A stretch of DNA of 64,000 bases from NCBI GenBank assembly GCA_963773765.1, contig CAVZCC010000008.1, forward strand, positions 310,001 through 374,000, written 5' to 3'. Below are positions 18,143 through 26,278 of the stretch, piece by piece. This DNA is from CAVZCC01 sp963773765. Its GTDB lineage: Bacteria; Actinomycetota; Acidimicrobiia; Acidimicrobiales; Microtrichaceae. Made by a program: the position numbers and the translations under genes. The notes under the pieces are model-generated. The model made no database searches, was not told the origin of the DNA, and worked only from the letters and a program-made list of their open reading frames with translations. Each line of letters opens with the position of its first letter. Position 1 is the stretch's first letter.

Positions 18143-18962
18143 TCAGTGGGCGGGGTGCAGTGCGCCGCCGATGTACACGGCGGTGAGCAGGCTGAAGATG
18201 AAGGCCTGCAGGAAGGCGACCATGAACTCGAAGCCGGTGAATGCCACCAGCATCGGGAACGACAGCACCAGGACGCCGGCCAGGATGCTGGCCGACCAGA
18301 GCGTGATGCACAGGACGCTGAAGGTCACCAACAGGATGTGGCCGGCCAGCATGTTGGCGAAGAGTCGGACGGCCAGGGAGAAGGGCCGGATGATGAAGGT
18401 GGACAGCAGCTCGATCGGGGTGACCAGCAGGTAGAGGGCCTTGGGCACGCCGGGCGGGAACAGGGCTTCCTTGAAGTAGCGCAGCCCGTTGTGCTTCACG
18501 CCGACACCGATGAACATGCACCAGGCCACCAGCGCCAGCATGAGCGGGTTGGCCATGCGGGCGTTGGCCGGCATGTGGGACGTCGGGATGACCTCGAACA
18601 GGTTGCCGATCCAGATGAAGAAGAACATCGAGATCAGCATCGGCAGGTAGCGCATGCCGTCGGGCCCGATGGCCGGCAGCACGACCTGCTTCTCGATGAA
18701 GTCGATGGAGGTCTCCATCACGTTCTGGGTGCCGGTGGGGACCAGCTTGGCGTTGCGGCCGGCGATCAGGAACAGGATCGACCGGCACGACCATGGCGAT
18801 CATCGAGATGAACGCGATCTTGTTGAACTCGAGCAGGGTGCCCTCGAAGAACCACGCCGGCCACTTGACGATGTTCTCGATGGGCGGGAACTGCAGGCCG
18901 CCGCCGCCTTCTTCGGCGGCGAACAGTGCGGTGGGTGACGAGAGCAGCGCGAGGCCGGTCAT
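18143..18962 (-). CDS. atpB: ATP synthase Fo a subunit (one frameshift)
   Basis: The membrane stator that channels protons to the c ring. The first frame gives the N-terminus up to NKIAFISMIAMVV. After an extra base at about 18780-18786 the second frame continues LFLIAGRNAKLVPTGTQNVMET to the stop. The essential arginine lies in FSLAVRLFANMLAGH and the C-terminal helix ends YIGGALHPAH. The repaired protein is about 272 residues with five to six membrane helices. The shift falls in a conserved helix of an essential gene, so a sequence error is likely. Confidence 0.9.
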
Positions 18963-18977
18963 TCGGTCGGGCTCCTT

Positions 18978-19511
18978 CTACGGCGCGGTCGGTGAGGACG
19001 CGGACGAGGACGGGGACTCGGGGACGGACGTGCTGTCCTCCCCCGGGAGGAACGGGTTGGGGGTCTGGGCGGGCTTCAGGCCCGGGAACGCCAGCGTGTT
19101 GGACACGTGGCGGAGCTCCCAGAACAGCAGCACCAGGTGGGTGATGATGAGCGTCAGGCCCAGCGGCACGAGCTCCACCCACGGGGCGTCCTTGACCAGC
19201 AGCACCGCGACCATGATCAGGCCCAGGCGCAGCAGGAAGCCGAACATGGCGGCCGCGCCCATGGCGGCGGCACCGATGCGGCCCCCCACCTGCAGCAGCC
19301 ATGCGGCCAGCAGGAAGTTCACCACCACGATGGCGATGCCGTAGAGCGTGGAGAAGACACCGTCCAGGCCCCAGAAGGCGGCGGAGACCATCACGGCCAC
19401 GGGCAGGAGCCACAGGCTGCGGCGGGCCAGGTCCACCGCCACGGCCATGGCCGGGGAGGGACCCTCGATGCGGACGCCGAAGAGGTCGTTGGCGGGTGCC
19501 GGCTCGGTCAC
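18978..19511 (-). CDS. AtpI-like membrane protein of the atp operon
   Basis: 177 residues with four hydrophobic helices (LWLLPVAVMVSAAFW, GIAIVVVNFLLAAWLL, AAMFGFLLRLGLIMVAVLLV, GLTLIITHLVLLFWEL). Position between the small AtpZ-like gene and atpB matches the ATP synthase subunit I gene, which assists c-ring assembly in other bacteria. Sequence identity to AtpI is not obvious to me, so the name rests mostly on context. The GTG start overlaps the upstream stop by 2 bases. Confidence 0.75.
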   Translation of the reverse strand: MTEPAPANDLFGVRIEGPSPAMAVAVDLARRSLWLLPVAVMVSAAFWGLDGVFSTLYGIAIVVVNFLLAAWLLQVGGRIGAAAMGAAAMFGFLLRLGLIMVAVLLVKDAPWVELVPLGLTLIITHLVLLFWELRHVSNTLAFPGLKPAQTPNPFLPGEDSTSVPESPSSSASSPTAP

Positions 19512-19852
19512 GGGAGCTCCACCTCCGCCGGGCCACCGGCATCGGTGCGGCGGCGGGCGTGGTACTGGCTGGCCGGGCGCTCCGGGGCCAGGGTGCCCTC
19601 GTCGGCCAGGCGCTGCATGGAGTGCCCGTAGGAGTAGTAGATGGCGATGCCCGTCCCCAGCACGCCGACGACGGCGAACAGGATCGTGAACAGCGGCACC
19701 GTGCCCACCGTCCGGTCCAGCCACAGTCCGAGCAGGGCCATGATCACCGGTGCGAACGCCAACTCGAACGACCCGGAGCTGCGGTGCAGCGATCGGGTCA
19801 TCTCGGTCCCCGCGGAGGGTGTGGAGGCAGCGGAATCGGTCGGCATCGGCAT
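19508..19852 (-). CDS. AtpZ/AtpI-family small membrane protein
   Basis: 114 residues with two hydrophobic helices: FAPVIMALLGLWLDRTVG and LFTILFAVVGVLGTGIAIYY. The first contains the GxWLD pattern of the F0F1-ATPase gene-1 (AtpZ) family. It is the first gene of the operon, 57-59 nt behind the promoter. The ATG at 19850-19852 has AGGA six bases upstream. In other bacteria AtpZ is thought to act in cation handling together with AtpI. Confidence 0.75.
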   Translation of the reverse strand: MPMPTDSAASTPSAGTEMTRSLHRSSGSFELAFAPVIMALLGLWLDRTVGTVPLFTILFAVVGVLGTGIAIYYSYGHSMQRLADEGTLAPERPASQYHARRRTDAGGPAEVELP

Positions 19853-19916
19853 GGGTGGTCCTGCAGTGCGGACCGGACGCGCAGCGGGCGGCCGGAACGC
19901 TTGTGAAACCTTTCGC

Positions 19917-19945
19917 AATCTATGGCGACGGGCGGGTGTCCGCAA
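19917..19945 (-). promoter_or_regulatory. promoter of the ATP synthase operon
   Basis: On the minus strand TTGCGG (19940-19945), a 17-bp spacer and TAGATT (19917-19922). The predicted start is about 58 nt before the first gene of the operon. It is the only convincing promoter in the 147-nt gap. Confidence 0.6.
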
Positions 19946-19963
19946 ATCCGACGCGACGTGTCA

Positions 19964-19991
19964 CCGCCGGCCGACGCCGGTCGGCCGGCGG
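19964..19991 (-). terminator. 12-bp perfect hairpin
   Basis: CCGCCGGCCGAC and its complement flank the tetraloop GCCG, eight bases past the stop of the upstream membrane-protein gene and before the atp promoter. It probably separates the two transcription units. There is no U tract. Confidence 0.6.
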
Positions 19992-19999
19992 CGCCGGGA

Positions 20000-20512
20000 T
20001 CAGCCCCCGGGCGTGATGGGCGGCGGGGTCTGGACCGGGGCCTGCGAGGGTGGCTGCGGCGGGGTGGGTGCCACCACCTGCTGGGGCGGCGCGTCGGTCA
20101 CCACGGGCTGGTCCAGGCCCGAGGCCCGCTCGATGGCGTCCACGATCCGGTCCGCGCTCGACCGTGACTCGTAGGTGGAGCGGATGAGCCAGAACCGGAG
20201 GTAGCGGGCCAGCGAGTACCGGACGAACAGCGCGGCGCCGACGATGGCGAGCGCGATGCCCAGGAACGACCCCTGGGCCATGTAGGCCCGCTGGTCCGCG
20301 GGCGACCCGCCGGCGCTGCCGACCTGGATGGCGCCGAACAACGCCAGCGCCACGCCCGCCACCATGAGCGCGATGCCCAGGATCAGCAGGCGCTTCTCGT
20401 TCTCGGCCGAGCCTCCCTTGAGCTTCAGCTCGTCGATCTCGGCCCGGAACTGCTCGACCCGGGCCGAGTCGCCCGGCCGGGCCGGATCGGTGTGGCTGAT
20501 GTCAGTGTCCAT
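20000..20512 (-). CDS. two-helix membrane protein with proline-rich tail, unknown
   Basis: About 170 residues. A charged N-terminus with a short coiled coil (ARVEQFRAEIDELKLKGG) precedes two membrane helices (LLILGIALMVAGVALALFGA and FLGIALAIVGAALFVRY). A cytosolic basic segment (SLARYLRFWLIRSTYESR) and a proline/glutamine-rich tail follow. I recognise no family. The second ATG (20510-20512) is preferred because AGGAT lies eight bases before it; an ATG nine bases upstream is possible. It is 36 nt downstream of livF on the same strand. Confidence 0.75.
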   Translation of the reverse strand: MDTDISHTDPARPGDSARVEQFRAEIDELKLKGGSAENEKRLLILGIALMVAGVALALFGAIQVGSAGGSPADQRAYMAQGSFLGIALAIVGAALFVRYSLARYLRFWLIRSTYESRSSADRIVDAIERASGLDQPVVTDAPPQQVVAPTPPQPPSQAPVQTPPPITPGG

Positions 20513-20556
20513 GGCGGTCATCCTGTGGTGCTCCGTGCTTCATTCACGACTGTCGG

Positions 20557-21279
20557 TCATCCGCCCAGGTAGGCGGCTGACAGTTCCTGTTCCACTTCGT
20601 CCGGGTGTCCCACCCTGCGGATCTGGCCGTTGACCATGATGGCCGCGACGTCGGCCACGCCCAGCACCGTCCGGGCGAACTGCTCGACCACCAGGATCGA
20701 GGTGCCCGAGCGGGCGATCTGGGAGACGATCCCGTACAGCTCCTCCACCACCAGCGGCGCCAGGCCCATGGACAGCTCGTCCAGCAGGAGGACCGCCGGG
20801 TCCACGGCCAGGCCCCGGGCCATGGCGAGCATCTGCTGCTCGCCACCGGACAGGGTGCCGGCCACCTGGCCGCGGCGTTCCTTGAGGCGGGGGAAGCGCT
20901 CGTAGGCGACGGACTCCACGTGGGCCAGGTTGACCCCGGCGTAGGTGGCCATCACCAGGTTCTCCCGCACCGTCAGGTTGGGGAAGATGCCCTTGCCCTC
21001 CGGGATGGTGGTGAGCCCCCGCTGGGCCAGGTCCTCGGGGCTGACCCCCGTCACGTCACGGCCCGCCACCAGGACCGATCCCGCCGTGGGCGCCATCAGC
21101 CCGCACGCCACCGACAACGTGGTGGTCTTGCCCGCCCCGTTGGGGCCGAGCAGCGCCACCACGCATCCGGGCGGGACGGCCAGGTCGATGCCGTGCAGGA
21201 CCTCGATGGTCCCGTAGGCGGCGCGCACGCCCCGCAGCTCCAGCAGGGGCTCGGCCGACAGGTCCGGGAGTGCGTTCAC
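20557..21279 (-). CDS. livF: branched-chain amino acid type ABC transporter ATP-binding protein
   Basis: About 240 residues. Walker A GPNGAGKTTT, the signature LSGGEQQML, Walker B VLLLDELSMGLAP and the H-loop replaced by VEQFART, as usual in LivF. The LivF hallmark PEGKGIFPNLTVRENL is present. It pairs with LivG to energise uptake. The GTG start overlaps the livG stop (GTGA), with GGGGGAG upstream. Confidence 0.93.
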   Translation of the reverse strand: MNALPDLSAEPLLELRGVRAAYGTIEVLHGIDLAVPPGCVVALLGPNGAGKTTTLSVACGLMAPTAGSVLVAGRDVTGVSPEDLAQRGLTTIPEGKGIFPNLTVRENLVMATYAGVNLAHVESVAYERFPRLKERRGQVAGTLSGGEQQMLAMARGLAVDPAVLLLDELSMGLAPLVVEELYGIVSQIARSGTSILVVEQFARTVLGVADVAAIMVNGQIRRVGHPDEVEQELSAAYLGG

Positions 21280-22082
21280 GACACTCCCCCGTCGCCGGTG
21301 GGAGCCGGGGGGAGCCCGGCATCGGCCGACGAGCCCAGGTAGGCGGCCAGCACGGCCTCGTTGGCCCGGATCTCCGCCGGCGGACCCTGGGCGATGATCT
21401 GGCCGAAGTCCAGCACCGACAACTGCTGGCACACCCGCATGACGAGGGCGATGTCGTGCTCCACCAGCAGGATCCCCAGGCCCGCACCGGCCAGGTCGAT
21501 CAGCAGCGACCCGAAGTCCTCGGTCTCGCCCTCGTCCAACCCCGACGCGGGCTCGTCCAGCAACAGCACCGACGGCCGGGCCGCCAGCGCCCGGCCCAGC
21601 TCCACCAGCCGGGCCTTGCCGGTGGGGAGGGACCCGACGGGCAGGTCGGCCACGTCGTGCAGGCCCAGGCGTTCCATGATCAGGTCCACCTCGGCGGCCG
21701 GTGGCAGTTCTGCTCCTGCGGACAGGTACTGCGGCGACGGGCCCCGGCGGCGGGACCAGCTCCGGCGGATCTCCAGGCCCACCTGCACGTTGTCGCGCAC
21801 GCTGAGCGAGGAGAACACCTCCAGGCGCTGGAAGGTGCGGCCGATCCCGTGGCGGGCCCGCTGGTGCGTGCTCAGCTTGGAGATGTCACGGTCCCCCAGC
21901 CTGATGGTTCCCGACGTGGGGGTGAGCACGCCGCAGATGGCGTTGAAGGTGGTGGTCTTGCCCGCCCCGTTGGGGCCGATGAGCCCGGCGATGCTGCCGG
22001 CCTCCACGGTCAGCGACACGTCCCCCACGGCCAGGTGCCCGCCGAAGCGGACCGTGAGGTGCTGCACCGTCAACGCGCTCAC
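21276..22082 (-). CDS. livG: branched-chain amino acid type ABC transporter ATP-binding protein
   Basis: 268 residues. Walker A GPNGAGKTTT and Walker B VLLLDEPASGLDEGE. The switch is VEHDIALV and the LivG-type GIGRTFQRLEVFSSLSVRDN is present. The signature motif is unusual: LPTGKARLVEL instead of LSxGQQ, which might weaken this ATPase site. A 40-residue insertion after the Q-loop region (RRSWSRRRGPSPQYLSAGAEL) is also atypical. It overlaps both neighbours by four bases. Confidence 0.9.
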   Translation of the reverse strand: MSALTVQHLTVRFGGHLAVGDVSLTVEAGSIAGLIGPNGAGKTTTFNAICGVLTPTSGTIRLGDRDISKLSTHQRARHGIGRTFQRLEVFSSLSVRDNVQVGLEIRRSWSRRRGPSPQYLSAGAELPPAAEVDLIMERLGLHDVADLPVGSLPTGKARLVELGRALAARPSVLLLDEPASGLDEGETEDFGSLLIDLAGAGLGILLVEHDIALVMRVCQQLSVLDFGQIIAQGPPAEIRANEAVLAAYLGSSADAGLPPAPTGDGGVS

Positions 22083-24486
22083 GGACGGGCCCCCACGGCG
22101 GGCGCCGGCGCGGTCGGGCCGGACGCCGGAGCGAGGGCGTCGAACTCCTCCTCGTCGATGCCCAGGACGCGCCCGGCGTCCAGGGCGTCGCTGCGGGTCA
22201 GGGGTCGGTCGATGCCCAGCATGTCCGGCGACGGCTGCTCCACCCGCTGCATCTGCTCCGGCATCACCCCCAGGACACCGATGGCGATGCGGGCGACCAG
22301 TGCGGTGATCACCAGGATCAACAGGAGCCGGTACCCGTTGGAGGAGATGCGCGTCGTCCCACGGGAACAGCGGCGGCGCCCACCACGGCCAGACCAGGCC
22401 ACAGCCCGGCCGCGGTACGGCGGGGTTGCAGCGACGGGTCCAGCTCGCCGCCGGGCGACAGGACGATCGGCATCAGCGGCACGGCGCAGAACACCCAGAC
22501 CATCAGGGCGGCGAAGAACGACCAGTTGGTCGATCACGCCGGTGCGGGCCGCGACCCACAGGCCGACCGCGCCCGCCACCGCCACGGCGAGCGACGGCGG
22601 CGAGTCCCCGACCGCCCGGTAGCCGGCCGCCATCTGCGGGGCCGCGCCGTCGGGCTCGCGGCCCAGGCTGATGCCCATGAGCCCCGGGGTGAAGGCCAGC
22701 ACGTCGGTCATCGGCAGCGACACGAACCGGAAGATGCCGATGGCGCTGGCGGCGAAGAAGGTGGACGCGATGGGGATGGCGCCCAGCAGCAGGCCACCGA
22801 CGAAGGCACCGGCGACCGAGCCGATGCCGCCGACCACCGCCAGCATGGTGACCGGCAGCGACGCCGGCAGGCGAGAAGTCGTCCGCGATGAAGGTCCGGC
22901 CGGCCAGTGCGCCGCCGGCACCGGCGATGGCGGCCGAGAGCGCGAACACACCCACCTTGGTGGAGGTGAGGTTCAGCCCGAGGGTGGCGCACGCCACCGG
23001 GGAGTCCTTCATGGCGGCCAGCCGGCGGCCCCACGCATTGCGGCGCAGCACCACCAGGAGGTTGCCGATGACTGCGAACGTGATGGCGAACAGGATGAGC
23101 TGGCGGTAGTCGCTGGTGATCTCGACCGGGCCGAACGACAGCGGCGGGACCTGGATGCTGCCGCCGGGCATGACGTCGGTCTGGCTGAAGAACATCGACG
23201 TGCAGAACAGGGCGAACGCCGCGGTGGCCAGCGCCAGGTAGATGCCGCTCAGGCGGAGGGCCGGCAGCGCCACGACCGCGCCGACCACCGCGCAGGCCAG
23301 GATGGCCAGGGCGACGCCGACCGGCGATCCCGTCGCGCCCCAGGTGGCCATGGCCACCGCGCCGATGCCGGTGAAGGTCAGCTGCGCCAGCGAGATCTGG
23401 CCCGCGTACCCGGTGAGCGGGACCAGGGACAGCGTGACCACGGCGAACCCGAAGCCCTTGGTGATCAGGTTCAGGTCCGACGGGGCCATCATGGCGCCGA
23501 GCATGGCGGTGCCGACCACCAGCGCGATCCCGCCCCAGATGGCCAGCGACTGCGACGGCACCCGCATGGGTGACCGGGGCCGGCTGACCCCGTGGGCCCG
23601 CAGCCGCGCCTCGGGCTGGATGATGATGACGATGAACAGCATCACCGCGGGGATGGCCGAGCGGAGGTTGGCCAGGCTGATCGGCCCGATCGAGTTCTCC
23701 GGGTTGATGTAGCCGGTGGCGTAGGACTCGGCCAGGCCCAGGATGACCGCGCCCAGGAACACGCCGGGCAGGCTCCGGAGCCGGCCGACCACGGCCACCG
23801 CGTAGGCGTTGATCACCAGCAGGGTCAGGGTGGTGGCGCTCAGGGTCTGCTCCGACGCGATCAGCACGCCGGAGATGGCGGCCAGGCCGGCGCCCATGGA
23901 CCAGGCCAGCATGGCGGTGCGCCCGGGACGCCCGCCGTTGAGCTGGAGCAGCCCCCGGTCGTCCACGATGGCCCGCATGGCCACCCCCAGCCGGGTGCGT
24001 CTTGAACACGATCCGCAGCCCCACCGCCACCGCGATGGCGATCACCATGGTCAGCAGCCGGGAGTAGGGCACGATGACGCCGGCGATCTCGAACGACTTG
24101 CCCTCGAAGAAGGGCGGCACCGGACGGGCCACGTCCTGGGGCCAGATCACCTGGGCCAGGCCGAGCAACGCGACCATGAGGCTGACGGTGACGACGATCT
24201 TCACCACCTCGGACGCGCCCTCGATGCCCCGCATGATGCCGCGTTCGATCACGGCGCCGAACAGCGGGGCCATCACGAACACCACGATGATCACCGACGG
24301 GATGACCGGCACGCCCCAGCCCTGGTTGACCTGCCAGTAGGCGAAGGCGGCCATCATGCCGAACGCACCGTGGGCGAAGTTGAAGATGCCCGAGGTGGTG
24401 TAGGTGACCACCAGGCCCGACGCCGCGACGGCGTAGATGGCGGCCGTCGACAGCCCGGCGATGGTGAAGGTGAGGAACTTGTCCAC
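22079..24486 (-). CDS. fused LivH-LivM ABC permease (four frameshifts)
   Basis: One long gene encodes both permease halves. The LivH half starts MDKFLTFTIAGLSTAAIYAV and includes FNFAHGAFGMMAAF. The LivM half follows a linker and has TGYAGQISLAQLTFTGIGAV and SPVACATLGLNLTSTKVGVFALSAA (quoted in part). No stop separates them in the unbroken 1.1-kb middle part, so the fusion is real. About 180 further C-terminal residues with extra hydrophobic segments are unusual. Frame breaks lie at about 24000, 22875 and 22525 (one extra base each) and 22363 (one missing base). Repaired length is about 800 residues. Confidence 0.8.
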
Positions 24487-24576
24487 GTCAGTGGTGCTGG
24501 CGCTGCCGGCCGGGTCTCGGGACGCTCGGTGCCATGGTCTCCATCACAGGATCGGGTGACCGTCGGGCGGCCGGGT

Positions 24577-24602
24577 GGGGCCGGGTCCCAGGACCCGGCC
24601 CC
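24577..24602 (-). terminator. 12-bp hairpin between binding-protein and permease genes
   Basis: GGGGCCGGGTCC and its complement with a CA centre lie 10 nt past the stop of the binding-protein gene. This probably attenuates transcription so that the binding protein is made in excess over the permease, a common arrangement. Confidence 0.6.
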
Positions 24603-24612
24603 GACCGGACGG

Positions 24613-26034
24613 TCAGATGGGCCGGCTCGGGTCGACGACGCCCTCGGCGCCCAGGTCCTCGGTCACGGTCGCGATGCTGTCCTCGGGACAGTGGAACCCG
24701 TCCTGGTCGTCGTTCTCGCCGCCGACCTCCGGGTAGAGGCGCTCGAAGGCGCCGTCCTTGGCCACCAGGAGCATGCCGCACTCGGGTGGCTCGGTCGCCC
24801 CCGGGTCCGTCGGGACGTGGAGGCCACCGGCGATCCAGTCCTTCTGGGCCGCGGCCTGCTCGAGGACGCAGGTGCGGTCCACGACGTTGTCGTTCTTCTC
24901 GCCGCACTCGTTGACCGCGGTGGCGAACAGCAGCCAGGCCGAGGTGCTCTGCACGCCCAGGGCCGCGATCTTGCCGTCGGGCACGTACTGCTCGAGGTTG
25001 TCCAGGTACTGCTGGATGGCCGGCCACTTGTCGGCCTCCTCGAACGGGTGGAAGGCCGTGCGGACCAGGATGCCCTCCGCCGCGGCGTCGCCGGCGGAGA
25101 AGGCCAGCGGGTCATAGACGTTGGTCTCGTTGAGGATCACGCCGTCCCAGCCCTGCTCGCGCAGCTTGGCGAAGAGGTTGGCGGCGTTGGAGGGCTCACC
25201 GATCCAGTACAGGGAGGTGGCACCGCTCTCGATCACCTTCTGGGCCAGCGGGGTCCAGTCGGTGAGGCCGGCCACGGGGTAGCTCAGGGCCGGCAGCTGC
25301 TCGATGCCGCCGACCTCCTGGACCGCGGCGTCGTACTGCTTCTTCACCACTCCGAGCGACGGGAGGTCGCCGTAGACGACCACGTTCTTCTGGGACTCCT
25401 CCGGGTACAGCTTCTGGAAGTCCATGATCCACTGCTCGGACTTCTTGTCGGGGGGGTTGGGCAGGGGCTGCACCTGTCCGTTGGACAGGCCCTTCTCCAC
25501 CGAGACGGCGAAGGCCGGGATGTCGATCATCTTGCACTTGTGGAAGTCGGAGCCGTCCTTGCCGGTGAACTCCAGGTTGTCCTGGGTGAACGCACCGCCG
25601 ACCATGGCGAAGATGTCGGTGCAGGCCTTGGTCATGGCCGCCTCGACCTGGAACAGCTGCCCGTCCAGGTCCACCAGCTCGATGGGGAGCCCGCCGATGC
25701 CGCCCTGGGCGTTGCACCACTCCGAGAAGGACACCGAGGCGTCCCACAGCTCCTTGTTGAGGCCGGGTCGGACCTGGGCGCCGCGGTCGTTGGCCACGCC
25801 GATGTAGAGCTTGTCGGTGCCCTTGCCGGCCTCGCCGTCCTTGACGGTGAGCTCGCCCGGCCCGCACGGTGACTCCATGCTGCCGAACTTGGCGCTGGCG
25901 TTGTCCGCCGTGGCCGTGGTCTCGGTGGTGTCGCCCTCGGACTCCGAGCCCTCCTCGTCACCCGAGGCGCCACACGCGCTGGACAGCACGGCAACGGCGG
26001 CGAGTGCGGCGAGCAGGATCCATGAACGCTTCAT
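24613..26034 (-). CDS. ABC transporter substrate-binding lipoprotein, Leu/Ile/Val-BP type
   Basis: 473 residues. A signal peptide with lipobox (LLAALAAVAVLSSAC) marks an exported lipoprotein. A Thr/Glu-rich linker follows, then a periplasmic-binding fold of the branched-chain amino-acid/amide class (KLYIGVANDRG start, VVVYGDLPSLGVVKKQYDAA, GVILNETNVYDPLA). Several cysteines (SPCGPG, EWCNAQ, KACTD, NECGEK, RTCVLE) suggest disulfides. The ligand cannot be read from sequence. The ATG at 26032-26034 has AGGGGGA six bases before it. It is the first gene of the system. Confidence 0.9.
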   Translation of the reverse strand: MKRSWILLAALAAVAVLSSACGASGDEEGSESEGDTTETTATADNASAKFGSMESPCGPGELTVKDGEAGKGTDKLYIGVANDRGAQVRPGLNKELWDASVSFSEWCNAQGGIGGLPIELVDLDGQLFQVEAAMTKACTDIFAMVGGAFTQDNLEFTGKDGSDFHKCKMIDIPAFAVSVEKGLSNGQVQPLPNPPDKKSEQWIMDFQKLYPEESQKNVVVYGDLPSLGVVKKQYDAAVQEVGGIEQLPALSYPVAGLTDWTPLAQKVIESGATSLYWIGEPSNAANLFAKLREQGWDGVILNETNVYDPLAFSAGDAAAEGILVRTAFHPFEEADKWPAIQQYLDNLEQYVPDGKIAALGVQSTSAWLLFATAVNECGEKNDNVVDRTCVLEQAAAQKDWIAGGLHVPTDPGATEPPECGMLLVAKDGAFERLYPEVGGENDDQDGFHCPEDSIATVTEDLGAEGVVDPSRPI

Positions 26035-26099
26035 TCGGTTCCCCCTGAACCCGTCCGGGACCCGGGCCACTCCCCGACCCCCGACGATTGTGTGGATGG

Positions 26100-26143
26100 T
26101 TTCTAGCACGTCGGCGTCCGGTGACGACCGTCACCGGACGCCG
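26100..26143 (-). promoter_or_regulatory. binding-protein promoter with perfect 32-bp palindrome
   Basis: A 15-bp inverted repeat with a 2-bp centre spans 26112-26143 (half-site core GGCGTCCGGTGACG). A -10-like TAGAAA lies at 26100-26105 on the minus strand, which puts the palindrome centre at the -35 position. A repressor dimer bound there would exclude RNA polymerase. It lies between divergent genes and cannot be a terminator for either. Confidence 0.6.
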
Positions 26144-26212
26144 TGAACCCCTGCGATCCGCGGTTGTCGCCGGACGTTGTGCCCGCCGACCGCGTCTGCC
26201 ACGATGACGAAA

Positions 26213-26229
26213 TCTGACAGAGCGTCAGA
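26213..26229. promoter_or_regulatory. candidate operator TCTGAC-N5-GTCAGA
   Basis: A perfect 6-bp inverted repeat with a 5-bp centre lies 50 nt before the amidohydrolase start. The size suits a TetR- or GntR-type dimer. No regulator gene is adjacent. Confidence 0.4.
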
Positions 26230-26278
26230 AACTCGTCAACTGCACGCTCCACGGAGCGTTCCGGCAAAGGAGTCCCGA

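Noticed and set aside
26112..26143. The 32-bp palindrome as an intrinsic terminator
   Set aside because: Both neighbouring genes are transcribed away from it, so there is no transcript to end there.
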